Positions 38,266-51,200 are shown, counted from the stretch's first letter. The stretch: DNA of 64,000 bases from Polyodon spathula (GCF_017654505.1 NC_054536.1:30727446-30791445), one strand, 5' to 3'. Program-made: numbers and translations. The notes: generated by a model not told the origin, from the sequence alone.

Positions 38266-39258
38266 TACAAATTTGGAATGTATTAAGCTCTGTCTTCCAA
38301 CATATTCAAGAGAAGAAAGCTTGGTACAAAAAAAATCAGTGTAGCCACCATTCACACCACAGGGGCTATCTGAATTTTGTCAAGCAGTTGAGGTGTTTGA
38401 TCAGTGATGGAGAAGCTGGAAGAGAAGGCTACAGGGGATGTTCAGCAGCAGGCTATTGAACTATGGAGACGAGCCCGTGGATGGAGATGCAAGTGTAGGC
38501 CTGCCTGCACAGCAATTCCCAGCATAAACGCTCATGGTCATTACCATTCACGTAACATTTATTTAATTGCTTACAAACTACACATAGTCCAGACAACTCA
38601 CAAATCGCATATAAACCTAAACCTAATAAGGCTTGTTCCAGTACAATAGTTGTTTAACACTTATTATTTCTTTCTTAGCAGACACCCCTATCCAGGATGA
38701 CAGTTGTTACAAAATATCACATTACAAAAGATCACATTACAGATAAGAGCAGTTTTAAAGTACAATAAAGTATCATTGCAATGCTACGTTAACTGAGCCA
38801 AACTACAAGCCAGTCCCGAACACTCTAAAGGTGTGGGGTTTAATAAGGGACATTTATTAATGGTACACGCCCTAAACCGGTGTTAAAGGGATCATTACAC
38901 ATGCATTCCAGACTCAGGACTGTGCTTGTCAGTCTACAGCATACAAGAGCTAGTAGATGGGATGGGAAGAAGTGACGACCAAAAAGGAAATATTTTCCAT
39001 GGAAGTTGTTTCACCTTTAAGGGATATTTTCCATGTTTTGTAAGTTTGTGTTAAGGTGCTTTAATCTAAGCTCAAAATTGCTTATCAGTTGTAAATGCTG
39101 GCTGTAGATACATGTAACCTGGGCAAGATCAGCCAGAGTGTCTTTACAGAAGTAAGGAGCCAGCCCCATCAAGTGATCTAAAATTTTCGATCAAGTTTCC
39201 TTTTGTTTTTCTGGCAATACAGTGCTGGCTAGATGTTCCTTGCACTTATATAAACACT

Positions 39259-39342
39259 TGACTGATCTAGCCTATGTTACATATGGGAATATATACACTG
39301 TGACTGATCTAGCCAGGTTACATATGGGTACCCATTAAGACA
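39259..39342. repeat. Two-copy tandem repeat, period 42
   Basis: tgactgatctagcc recurs at 39259 and 39301, each followed by ttacatatggg. Confidence 0.75.
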
Positions 39343-39358
39343 CCGTCTTTTACAGATC

Positions 39359-39359
<1 letters not shown>

Positions 39360-39391
<32 letters not shown>
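39360..39391. repeat. Poly-C run of 32
   Basis: Uninterrupted C homopolymer. Its length in the true genome is uncertain because such runs are error-prone to sequence. Confidence 0.9.
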
Positions 39392-39393
<2 letters not shown>

Positions 39394-39631
39394 CATTAAT
39401 TATTATTTATTATAGTCAATTATTTCTGAACTAGGATGCAACAAGTTATTTCTTCAATGACATTAGTAGTGTAAGGATGGTGCATTAGCTGAGGATCCAG
39501 TAACGTTTTGCTTAGGTCAGGTAAGTCCAGTGCATAGTAGGATGTGTAGATCAAGAGATCTTCAAGTGCCGTCTAAACAGATGGGTCTTATCAACCTTTA
39601 ACTCAAAAACAATTTGTTCTACAGGCTTCTG

Positions 39632-41612
39632 GTAAGAGACACAAGGGAAGTTACACCTTAACAAAGTTTTTTTTTTTTACCTTTGACCTTTGGGTAAAGC
39701 CCCCAAAAAGTACCATGGAAAGGTCCAGGTCAAATTTTCCATAAGGTAATATTTTTGTTTTGCTGTGAAAAAAAAAAAAAAAACCCTAACCCCACCCCCT
39801 CCATTTTAAAGAAATTTGAAAAAAAGTCAGTACCTTTTATTCCAGGTGAAAAACAATATTTTTGCCACAAAGGCCACACCAGTCAATGGCCCTTTATCCA
39901 CAGTTTCTCAGTCTTTTTGAGATCTTGATCCTGAAACTCGTAGCCTCTTGAGGAAGATGAAGTAAGAGACTAGGGCCTTCAACACTGCAAAGAATGTTGG
40001 TCCATCTGGCTAGTGATACTGCTGTGATTTCCCACCAGGGTGCATGAACTGCATACAGAAGTCTCTAATTCCTCAATGACATTTTCAATCATTATCCAAT
40101 ATGCATCAACATAGATGACAATAACAAAATGTCCTCTCCTATATGTCTCTTCTTCTTCAGCTTTGGGTTCATCTCAGAAGATACAGTTTGTGGTGCACTA
40201 TTGGAGATGGAAAAGTCTGGGAACACGGATGAACTTATGCAGGCTCTTACTGCCCTTTATGATCAATGCAGACTTGAAACTTTGCTTTAGGTGTTCAGCA
40301 ATAGCCATGATTTATTTTCTGAATACAACGATGAAGGTTATGCTATTGAATGCAGTCTTGCAGAATTAATACATGTCTTCTGGGGTTAAAATCTGGCCAT
40401 CACTGGGACTGTTCCCCCATTACCATCCCATGGGCCTTTGCAATGTAAACTTGCAAACAACATTCCAATCAGCAGCTGAAGTGCAGTTTATGGTGGCAGA
40501 GATTTGTGAAATTAAACTGTTTTTTGTATTGGGTAGCACAACCATCACTGGAGTAATGCATTTTCTTCACATGGGGGAGGAGTTTGGATTGGAAGAAGTA
40601 CATCGCTTATTTTGAATGATCTAGAGAATCACTGATGATGCAGAAAAGTAGATTTCCAAAGCTACCCTCTTCTGAGTGGTAATACACCACAAACAGATGC
40701 AGCGTTGCTTGGGAATTTGACTAATAGAAGCTTTGGACCTCATCTTGGACCATGAAAGAACAGTTCTCGGAAAAGCAGTTAGATTCTCTTTTACGGATGT
40801 CAGGTAACTGAATAGAGCCTTGGCTGTGAAATGATGGCAGTTCCACAATACTGGCATGTTTCTCCAAGAAGTCAGTGTCACTATCTTTAATGGTCACAAA
40901 CTTGGGCTGATCTATGGCAACACATTCCTTGTACTGAACCTCATCCTGGAGATCTACTAGGCCAAGAACTCCAGGGTCCTTAGTAATTCCCATTTTTCCA
41001 GGGCACTTTTTGCATGTACTTAAAAGTTTGATTATGAGTTTGATTATTACTGTTTCCAGATCACACAGTTATTCCCATTAATTCTTTGAGTAAAATGTGT
41101 TGTTTCAATGGAACTGGGCATATCATCAACTGTACGTTCTGGTGATGAACACACACACATGCAAAGTGTGTACTTTTTGGGTCTGCATGAATGAAATCCT
41201 GAAACCCTGATAAACATCTTCCATACTTTATGAGAACAGTGCTGGTAACATCACCATGTGTCACAGAAATGTTATTGTACTCCTGCAATAAAATATGTTG
41301 GCTTTTTCCCCACTGACAATGTGTTATTCCTTTGGTCATCTGATTCAAATTAAATGTTTGTTGCAGAAATAGGGATTATTACCTGTATATTGCTCAGATT
41401 TCTTTGAAATGGAGGGGCAAGGTTAGTTTTTTTTTATTGTTTTCACAGCAAACCAAAAGTATTACCCCCCTGAAATTTTGTAGATAAGCAGAGACCTGGA
41501 TGTTTCCCATGGCATTTTTTTTTAGATTCATATTTTTGGGGTTTCACCTCAAGGTCAAAGGTCAAAGGTCAAAAACTTGTTAATGTGTAACTTTCCTTGG
41601 TTGTCTTTCAAA
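39632..41612 (-). mobile_element. DNA element with ~200-bp inverted repeats carrying an uncharacterised protein
   Basis: The left end (39632-39833) and right end (41385-41612) are inverted copies. Shared blocks include aagttacac-ttaacaa, acctttgacctttg, ccatgg-aa--tccaggt, tttgctgtgaaaa and cccctccatttyaaagaaat. Between them the minus strand carries a decayed coding region (see the pseudogene at 39960-41348). The layout is that of a cut-and-paste transposon. I could not define a target duplication or name the superfamily. Confidence 0.72.
39960..41348 (-). pseudogene. Decayed protein of an uncharacterised multicopy family
   Basis: Minus-strand segments in order: QWGKSQHILLQEYNNISVTH, GDVTSTVLIKYGRC, CVCVHHQNVQLMI, (frameshifts), CSFMVQDEVQSFY, a TAG where Trp is expected, SNSQATLHLFVVYYHSEEG, LLFCIISDSLDH, MHYSSDGCATQYKKQFNFTN, LCHHK, (frameshift) HCKGPWDGNGGTV, and ILTPEDMY. 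I recall this order of motifs from many predicted fish and invertebrate proteins with no assigned function, where the intact forms read roughly LDFAENY-VQDEVQG, SDG-QYKN, HGKGPCDG-GGT. The three acidic landmarks could be a DDE/D-type catalytic core, but that is inference. Many stops make it non-functional. Confidence 0.65.
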
Positions 41613-43410
41613 TGTGTTTTTTTTTTTTTTTTTTATACCGTTTGACCTCACTATAACTTTTGACCCCTTGACCGGATCAGTCTAAAAATGCAATAATGTG
41701 TTTTTGAAACAGGCCTGAGCACTGAGTTTGGTGTAAATCAGAGATGGCAGGGTGTTAGCTGCTGGGTGATTGGTCACGGAATGACCCATGTGTCTGTGGT
41801 AAGCAATTAGAACTGAAGAGTAGCTCCAGAACTTAAATAGTCAACACACCTTCACTGAGACAAAGTATCTGAGTAATTGCAGTAAGGACCACTCATAAAG
41901 GTTCACAAAACAGTATAAAAATGAAAATTTCATTTGAAGTTACATACCCTTTAATTTAAGGTTGTTAGTTAGAAGTTGTGAATAGATTTGTAAGATTGCT
42001 AGCTTGATTACCATCCCCTGTTACAGCATGGAAAGTGAGCAGAGCTAATGCTGCCTGCCCTCGATGGAATCTTTGCATATGCTTGTGACGGTCAAACAAA
42101 CAGCTGCTTCTTTGAAGTCCCAGCCACTTTCCATCATGTCCTTATACAAAGGGTACCGCAGTGCGACTACACCCAATCTGTCCAGCAGCAGCATCACCAG
42201 AAAACAGACACAAGACATGCTCTCATTCAATAAAAACAACTGCACTGCCTACTATAATATTTTAATGTGCACTTTGATTGGATTAAATGAAGGGTTGAAG
42301 CACCATATGGGGACCAGGCAAGACCCTTTTTCATGCTTATAATAATTACATTGATTAGACAAAAAACAAAAAAGTGATAAGGGTTTCCAAGAAGTCTACA
42401 GGTGACAGCCAAAACAGTTACTGTTAATGGAACTACCTTTCCATTTTACGGTCATTTTTAAAACTTTCATCCATTATTTTTAATGTGACAGCAATCTTTC
42501 ATCAACTTAGAGCCTACATTGGATTCAAGTTAATTTCTGTCTGACACCCTGCTATAGTAAATATTTCATTTTTCAGCTGTGTCAGCTACGGCCATCCCTT
42601 CCACTTCTCCTCACTACTTTTATAGTAACACACAAAGTACTTGGAAGCGAATCCTTTAAAACATAAGTTATAATAAACCCCATTCCTGATCATTAAAATC
42701 TAAATCTAAAACCACTTCAGAGCAGACAACTGAGGAAATGACAGGCCAATGGTTAGTGAAGCCAATTGCCTGAAAGATGGTTTGTAATCCCTTGGTCCTA
42801 AGTATCTCTACAAACCACAAGGATATACAAACTGCAACAAAACCCACCAATCTCCGATAACATATCAAGAGGTCATCTTACAACAGCAACAGAACATGTT
42901 GACATGGTTTCACATCCCACTTCAGATTTGGGAGATCCATCCCAAACAAAAATAAAATTCAACTTAAGACTTCAATTCCCAATTGTATATTTATTTAAAC
43001 ACGAAATTAACCATAAAAAGACCTTAACATGTTCAGACACATTCACAAAAAAATATATCATAATAATTTGAAAATAGCAACTAGTGTAAGAAATAAAAAA
43101 GAAAAGGAATGAATGAATGGAAAGAACCAAAAATATATAAAAAGAAAGCTAGAACCGGGGGAGTGGTGTGCAGAGGTCTGTGGTCGGGCATCGAACCCTG
43201 ATCGGCACACTCCTGTCTAGGCGTTCAGAGGCTTCTGTGTGTATATGGCTTACATTAGAAATAGCTCAGGGGTTTCTTGAAATGAACAGTGCACCCACTG
43301 TGGGTAGCGCTCCTTGCAAGTTGGTATGGTATGCCCACGGTACTAGAACTGGTTACAATGCAAGGAGTCAGTCTGACTTTTAGGTTGTATCACATAAAGT
43401 ATTCTAAAAC
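41613..43410. other. Intergenic stretch, no gene recognised
   Basis: 1.8 kb. Short open frames only. The frame at 42668-42868 (minus) and the stretch 43143-43400 look repeat-like but I cannot classify them. Confidence 0.6.
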
Positions 43411-43622
43411 ACTGGGCTTGATTCTCAAATATTTTTACTCCAAACGGTCAAACAATTCCTTTTTAGCGCACTTACAATTTTAATACAAATTAGCAACACC
43501 TGATGACACCCCTAAACGCTCTGAATAGTGTTTTCCTAGTTTGGTGCATTTATTTCTAAAAAAAAAAAAAAAATGTAGTTAATGACAATTTGGAGTAAAT
43601 ACGTTTGCAAATCTAACCCATT
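43411..43622. mobile_element. Short inverted-repeat element (MITE-like)
   Basis: The left end tgggcttgattctcaaatat-tttactccaaa and the right end (reverse complement reads tgggttagatttgcaaacg-atttactccaaa) are inverted copies about 45 bp long. The interior is about 110 bp with a poly-A run. A third copy of one end occurs at 62274. Confidence 0.7.
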
Positions 43623-43789
43623 CTCTTGAGGAAAGTAAGCACACATAATTCATAGAGCATCTTAACACCTGAGGTTTGAAACATGTAAACATATTTATAA
43701 TTCACAACAACAGCTCTCTTTCCAGCAGACTGCAGTTTGGATCCAGAGATACTCCGACAAGAGGCACTAAATCACACACATATCAAGCA

Positions 43790-43870
43790 GTGTCTGAGCC
43801 AGGATTCAAACCAAGGCACCCAAAGGCCCCTAGTCCCCAGCTCTAACCCCTGGGCCACACTGTCTCGAAA
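43790..43870 (-). mobile_element. tRNA-derived SINE head
   Basis: The minus strand reads tggcccaggggttagagc (A box, plus 43843-43860) and ggtttgaatcct (B box, plus 43801-43812) about 40 bp apart, the internal RNA polymerase III promoter layout. It does not fold as an intact tRNA by eye, so a SINE is likelier than a tRNA gene. The tail end is undefined. Confidence 0.6.
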
Positions 43871-44957
43871 CAAGTTTCCATTTTGTTCAATATGAACTAA
43901 ACTTATAATATACCAGACGAACACATCCAAGAATATTCTCCAATGGAAACAGAATGGCACATTACCTACTTTTTCAAATCCCTGTTTAGACTGCATTTCT
44001 GTGTGACTGGGGGGGTGGGATTACATAGAGTTGGCACTGAAGCTGGCACAGGCAGAGAACAAAATCCAAAATCCAGATAACTCCTGTTTGAATGTGTATG
44101 TGCAAGAACAATACCGGGTATTGATCATCATATTCCCATTCATTAGAATTTATATTTGTTATGTACTATATTCATAATCTGGGTTATGCAAAAACACAAA
44201 ACAACAAAATCATTTCTACCCATTCTTTTTTTTCCCCTTTAACATTTTTTTTTAAATTTACATTAACATCTAATGGAATTTTTCACGTAGCACACATGCT
44301 GAACTGGGGCATGGACTTTGAAGGGAATATACACTCAAAATGTTTTACACATCTAATGCAATGAAAATACATTTAGCATTCCTTGTGTCTTGTACTTCTG
44401 ACTGCCCAACCAAAACCCACAGGGCTACAGTCCCAGTATATTGCCACTTTGTTGTCTGACCACCTTAGACTTCTCCATGTCTGTCCTTCAGATTCTGGTT
44501 CCAGGTTCCAGGGCCAGTTCTTGACGGTTATCTCTTCTCTTTCTGGGCATCAATAGGGTTTGGTGGTTTTAATGAGGATTACCTGGCAATAGCACTAAGA
44601 ATAGTCTGTTACATACAGGGCAATGGGAAAATTGGACTGGAAAGTAAGTGAATGCTTCATTCCTTGTGAAGTTTGGTCCATCTGCAGATTTCAGATCTGC
44701 TGCTTTCACTTGGCAATCATCTTCTGCCAGCAGCCTCATCAGATGTTTGGCTTGTCACTTCAAAAGGGCGTGCCCCGCCTTTCAGTTTTTCAAGATTGAA
44801 GCTGTTTCACTTCTTAGATTTCTAACGCTTCAGACTTCTAGTCATTTGGATTTCTCTCTGGGAGATATGCATATGTTAACCTCTCTCTCCCTCCCTCCCT
44901 CCAGCCCTCCTGCTCCCCCGCTCCCCTGCAGTCCTCTCTCTCTCTCTCTTTCTCAGG
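43871..44957 (-). other. Region after the receptor gene stop, probable 3' UTR in part
   Basis: Lies downstream of the p75-like stop at 44958-44960. It begins with a CT/CCT-rich tract (44880-44957). No polyadenylation signal is convincing here. The nearest minus-strand AATAAA I see is at 43549-43554, inside the inverted-repeat element. Confidence 0.45.
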
Positions 44958-45262
44958 TCACACCACAGAGCTGGCCTCAGCCGGTCTGCTTAGAGCTGCA
45001 GCCACATCACTCCTCTCAATGCGGCTAAGCGCAGCGTACAGTGCCGACACGGTGGTGCCCTCTTGAGCCGACCAATCAGAGAGCAGGGTGTGCACAGGGT
45101 CCTCGCCCCGCCCGAAGATGTCCACGCGATCCTGCTCATACCCCAGCTGAGCAGCCAGCTGGCGCCAGCCCTTCCCACTGCTGGTGTCCTGCAGCAGCTG
45201 CTCAATCTCTTCCTGCCTCTGGGGGGCAACGTTGAGGTATAGACGGCTCTCCAGTTTATTGC
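44958..45262 (-). CDS. nradd: p75-like receptor exon 6: death domain and stop
   Basis: Acceptor ttcctcttgcag. Its first two bases complete a Gly codon. Encodes NKLESRLYLNVAPQRQEEIE, WRQLAAQLGYEQDRVDIFGR, DPVHTLLSDWSAQEGTTVSA and LYAALSRIERSDVAAAL, the six-helix death domain with the conserved Trp. Ends SSVV then TGA at 44958-44960. Death domains of this type recruit adaptor proteins for apoptosis or small-GTPase signalling. Confidence 0.95.
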
Positions 45263-48200
45263 CTGCAAGAGGAAGAACAATAACCGTCAGCAAACAGTGC
45301 AAACTAATCAGACTAGACTGCATTGTGAGTTGCTAGTCCATGACTCTCCTGTAAACAATGGTATCTTTTACAACCAACACTTCCCTTCTCTTTTATGAAT
45401 TCATGTCTATCCTAATTTCTTGGCTTGGTTTCCTTTTCTGATGCTTGGTAAGGAGATCTGGAGATTTGTGTTTACCAAGCTGTTTTAGACCTAAATTTAG
45501 ATTTGAATGATCTGGTTTTCACAGTGGTCACTCAGCCCTGGCCTGCATCTCTCATCCCCTCACCTTTGAGCTGCTGTGTCTCCTGCAGGCTGTGTGTATC
45601 CAGGAAGACCCCGCTGTCGCTGTGCAGTTTTTCTCCTTCGGGGGAGCAGCTAAGCTCGCTGGCACGCGCTTTCGCCAGCTGCTGTTTCTGCTTGCATGAG
45701 GTCCAGCTGAAAAGAGGAGAGGGAAGTGTGAGTCATTTATTGAACTATTAAACACAGCATGGATGAGAAATAAAACAATCATTAAACTATGACTGGAAAT
45801 ACAGCTGGTGATAAACTCCAAACACACCAGAACATAGAGCTCCCCAATATCTACGCTTATTTATATCTCAGAAGGCATTTTAGACAATGTACTTCACTGT
45901 TGTTACATACACACCAAGACTAATGCCGCACACCTGTTTGTCTGCTGGATCTGACTATTTCAGCTTGCTACTTGAGTGCTGTTTGAGGCTTGTACTTCAA
46001 AACGGAATGAGTTTAATAAAAGGGGACTGAAGCATTTTTAACAGTTCCAAATCCCCCAACTCCTGGAGGGACAGTGTCCTGGCACAGTGGGGCCCTGGCA
46101 GGATCTGCTTTGGGGGAAGTTTAATCCTCTGCTTTGAAGGCGGCTCAGACTTTAGCCAGTGTACAGGGGAGAGGAATTCTACTAGTGTGTGCAACACAAC
46201 AGCACTGGGGATTATGAAGAGCTGTGCTGGGGCAGAGACTAGCGTAAAGAAGCCCAGAGCCTGCCTGTCTGCCTGCCTGTCTAGCCGTCCACACTGCAAG
46301 CACAGCATGGAGAACTCACCACCCTCCTCCTCCTCCTCTTCCTGCCCTGTCTATCAACAATATAGAGGACATTACCACCTCTGCTCTGAATGCAACCTAC
46401 CCTCAGGAGTGTCACGAGAGCTGCTAAAACACTGTGCTGTAACCCTAAATCACTCTCCTTATCCTTGCTGGGATTCTGTCAAGCGCTTTGAAATACCAGG
46501 GTCTGGCTTATGATGTAAACAGTGCTGGATTTTAACTCACCCTGTTGCGGATCTTTCACTGTATTTGACACTGTGCTTTGTGATGTTAAAAAAGAAGGCG
46601 GAGGGTTGTGCTAATACAGGAAAACCTCTACTACCCCAACTAACAGGGACCAGGAGGTGATCGGATAATCAAATCACAGCTGTGAAATTGTTCGAATGGC
46701 TTTCCCAATCAACAAACCCCCCAAAAAAGATGTAACTACATATTTTATATACAGTATACAGAACTACACTGTTCAGTAAATAGCAGGGATTGAGGGCTGA
46801 ATAGCATGTTTTTTCTGTAATAAACGGCAGAAGAGCACAGCACACAACAAGACAGTCTGTTCGGATTAGCAAGGTTTGACTGGAATCACCGAGGCTCGGG
46901 GGGGGGGGAGGGATTCAAGCCACTTTTGAAATCATGAAAACACAGAGTTCAGTCTTGCGACACAGGGGGTGTTCTAGTGCAGTTTTAAGGCAACTGGGTG
47001 GACAGGGGCTGTACTGACCACTTGTAGGCAACGTAGATGAGCAGGCCAATGACGATGGCTGCCAGGATGGAGCAGTACACTGGAATGATGTTCTTGCCGC
47101 TGTCCTCCTGAGGGATGAAGTCTGGGGAGCTGGGGTAGGTGCTGGTCTCAGACTCCATGGGATCCCCACGGCGAGATGAGTCCTTTGGAGTGGCAGTGCC
47201 CTGTCTCTGCAAGATCATCAGTTTCTTGTCTGAATGGGGCAGAGGGAGAGAGGTGGAGGGTTAGTCAGCAGGCACACACACACTGGGGGCAACTTCTGAT
47301 CCATACTTCAATATTGGCACCTTGATGTCCTTCACATGACCAATTATTACTTTTCTACAAGGTTATATATGTACTGTATCAGGTTTTTCTAATATAGTAA
47401 TGCAACGGTTTGTTATGGCTGCTTCTACCAACTTCACCGAAGTATTGAGGAGCCATTCAAAAATGATTTAAATATAATCAGCTTTGCTTAGGGGACTAGC
47501 TATACTAGAGTGTGCCCCAAACAAGCAACTCTGATAAAAACAAAACACATTCAAAATTAAGATCATAATCATGTGCTACCAAAGTTTGTTTTTACTTTCA
47601 GTAACAACAATACAGTTAAGAAACTATTCAACAGAAAGTGTCTAAAAATAATTCCAAATGGTTTGTTTCACAAAAATTAAAACAATGAATGCATCTGTTA
47701 AGTCTGCAGCTGTGCAGTGGTTATCCTGTGAGAGTTCCCTGCTGGCAGCTGGCTGTGATCTGCCCTTATTAGGAAGAGCTAACATTCCAAAGGCCATGTG
47801 GCGAGCGGGTGTTAATGCGCCAACGGGGACGGGGGTGGGGAGCGCGGGGACAAGCCTGGCCTGGCCTGGTATTACTCTGCTTTTAAACACTTGGGGAGCA
47901 CTTCATCTCCTGGCAACTGATATGAAATTACGAATTGCTGGCCAAGTAGCTGCCACAGGAGTTACTAAAGCTGCTCTAGTTGGCTCCAGCATGGCTATTT
48001 TAAGGATCAGAGCCCTGGAAGCTGCTGTTCCTTGTTAGTGGCCATCGGTCATTACCTTTCTTTGATCCCACATATGAGCTGCTCCAACCATGTCTTGGTT
48101 AAGTAACTAACTAAGTCCTCTTTGAGCCCTGTTACAAACCCACAGACTCAACAGCTCCACGGAATGGGGAAGCAAGACAGAAAGACAGAGATAAGGAACA

Positions 48201-51200
48201 AACGGAGAGGGGGGGGGGAGGGGGGGACGGACAGCCGTAAATATGTCTCTCCCCCCCTTTCTTGAACTTCTGCAATAAACATGAACACAATTATCTGTAA
48301 CTACTAAAACACTCAATAGTGTTGATTTTAGATATACTAAAAGAAACTTTAGAAATTAACTGAAAAAAGTTTCAACTAGAAGTCTCTATTATTAAGTTTA
48401 TTTCAATATGAGCAATACCAACAGCCACTTTGATATTATCAGAAGTATATGTGTGTGTGTGTCTGTCTGTCTGTCTGTCTGTCCGTTTACAATAGCCAAT
48501 TAAGCCGGCTTAGTTTTTTTTTTTTTTTTTTAATTTTTTAATTGTTTAAACGCAGCTGTCCTAAAACGGGCCTGCACAGCAACAGGAAGTTGAAATTTTT
48601 ACTCAGACAACAGAACCAAAAAATATCTTTGACAGAAAACTTAGAGAAACAAAGGCAGAGGATTCCAAAAGACACTGAAACACGTATAATTTATTTGAGA
48701 TAAATGCCTAGTTGCCACGAAAATTTATCGTCAGAAATATTACTTTTCACACATATCTACCAACGTAACCTGTGATCCTATTTTGATATGCATCATAATG
48801 AGAAAATGTTGTTTTTTTTGGGGGTACCACTGTCTGGAATTAAAAAAAAAATCATTCCAGTAAAGTCGATAAGAAAATAAAAGTAAGTTGTTTTTAAATC
48901 TGAAAATAACAGTTTTTAATTATATGCATCAAGGCACTAACAATTATAAAATTAAACAAAAAAAAAGCCACAAGCTTGTGGAAGTGTATTCAATTTAAAT
49001 GTGTAGGCTGTATCATCGTATGTGTCATGATGTGAATATATGGATAAGCATTAGCTTCAGGTCGAAAAGCAATTTACTTTTAAACAAAGGACTGGATTCA
49101 CCCCATGATTTATGAAAGGTTTTATTTGTAAAATTGTATCAGATAAGCCAATGTCTTTGTCTCAGTGTCTTACCCATGCAGAGTGTGTCAGAGTTGGCGG
49201 TGCACTCGCGGATCTGCACCTCGCTCTCCTGACAGGTTGTGCAGTTGAGGCAGGTCTCAGTCTGGCTGTTCTCCTCGGAGTAGGTTCCTGCTGGGCAGGC
49301 CTTGCACTTAGTGTCCCAGCGAGGCCCACACTCCCACTCCACACCGAGCCCCTTCCCACAGGACGAGCAGGGAGCGCACAGAGGGTCAGAGCCATTCACC
49401 ACATTCAGGAAGAAGCCGTCGCCGCAGTTGCACTGTGTGTCCTGTGTGGCCATGCAGAGACTTGTCACCTGGATACCCTGGGGGCAGAGCGAGCACGGGC
49501 TGCAGGGGGTGCCGGGGAGCGTGGAGAATGTCAAACCTGCAATAGACAGCAGGGGGAGACACTACTTAGGTATTTAGAGATATGAAGATAGTACATTTAC
49601 ATCACTAGGGAGAAATCTCACAAATATACAAGCCAGTACACAATACAATACAAATGTACTTTACATTTGTTCTTTGGTATTTCAACTGGATCCCATCTCT
49701 TTTCCAAAGGCTCAGACCCCCTCCCTCCCTCTAACACCATGCCTGGAACACCAAGTATTAGATCACTTCTGGCCCTGAGTGGAGTACTCGCCCCTACTGT
49801 GATGCCAGCCTACAATCCTGGCCCCCAGATGGTGTTGAGCAGGTCACCCCTGTAGGTATACACCACAGTTCCTGGAAACTTACCCTCCTGGCAGGCTTTG
49901 CACTGGGTGTTGGTTTTGCCACATTCAACAGTGACCCCAAATCCTAAGGGGCAAAGGTCACAGCACTCGCCATCCTCCGTGAAGCGGTTAGTCTCGCAGG
50001 TGTCTGCTGCGGCAACCTGCGATTCAAACACAGACACACTCAGACTGTGCCCAGGGCAACACTGCACTCATCAAGGGTCAACACCACTTGTTATTAGGTA
50101 ATAGAATCAAAAGTGTTAGTGTCATAGCAAGCTATAGACTGTGTGGATGACTGTTCCATTCCATTCAAAAGAACATGAAGACCCAACTTTGTTTGTGCTC
50201 TCAATCTGTTATGAAACAGAACATATCAATAAATATGGGTTGGAAAAACAAATATGTAGCTAGCATAGGAACATTTTGTAGGGAACACAAAACGACTCAT
50301 GCTATACAAGAGCTGCTCACTCCAGATTAATTTGCCCTAGATTAATTTGCCTAGTTTTAAGTTAAGATAACCTTATAAAACTTCCCAAGATGTTTCACAT
50401 TGATAGTTTTAAAAGATAAAGTTGCAAATTGCAGACCCAGAAGTAGACTGTTGTGATAATAGGTGCTAATGCATCCGTACTGGTGGACACAAACCAAAGC
50501 AGTTCCTGCTCTCGCTCAATGATATACATATTAATGCACCTATGAAGTCACTAGTTTAGGGCCACACTGAATGTTGATTTACAAGAAGCCCCTGCAGATC
50601 TATTGAGAGACAAATGTTTTTAATTAGGCTCTTGAAGCAAAAGAAAAGAAGAAAGGTTTTAACTTGGATTCCCGCATCCCAGACCGTTGTGAACAGCTTC
50701 ACAGTTTGTTAAATTGTAAACTATATCCTGTGTAATAGAGGAGATCACAAGATGGGGTTTATTTGTTTGTGTGGACAGAGGGGAGTCTTTGATGTCCCTT
50801 CTCCCTCCAGGTGTGTCGAGAGAGGTCCCCACTTCCCTCTAGCACATCTCCTTCTCTCTCTCTCTCCCTTCTCAAAAACTGAATCTTAAGTATGCACACA
50901 GTTGTAAAAGCACTGGGCAGCCCCAGGGCCTGTGTGATGGGAACAAACAGATGTCTCACTGCCCTCCCCTCTCTAACAATTCCTCTGATCTTTACACAGA
51001 TTCACAGGGGGGCTGCCAGCGTCACCTCTGGAACATGTGCGGAACTGTGCTGGGAGCCTCCTCCACCTGGTCCTAGAGCACTCTATCTAATACCCACATG
51101 TGAAAAAACCAAGAGTGAATTGAGGAGCAAAATCTGGATGCCTTGTGAACAAATGGGGGGGGGGGTATCTTTTGTATCTTTAAATATCCCATTGCTTTAT

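Larger units (their letters stand above)
38266..39631. other. Intergenic stretch with repeat fragments
   Basis: No gene. Around 38678 the wording ttagcagacacccctatcca resembles a short interspersed element common in fish genomes (from memory). A two-copy 42-bp tandem lies at 39259-39342 and a 32-base C run at 39360-39391. Confidence 0.55.

Noticed and set aside
43790..43870. Functional tRNA gene
   Set aside because: A and B boxes are present, but the cloverleaf is not convincing. A SINE explains it better.
47658..48038. 126-codon plus-strand frame inside receptor intron 3
   Set aside because: No similarity recognised, antisense to a gene, no promoter or splice context.
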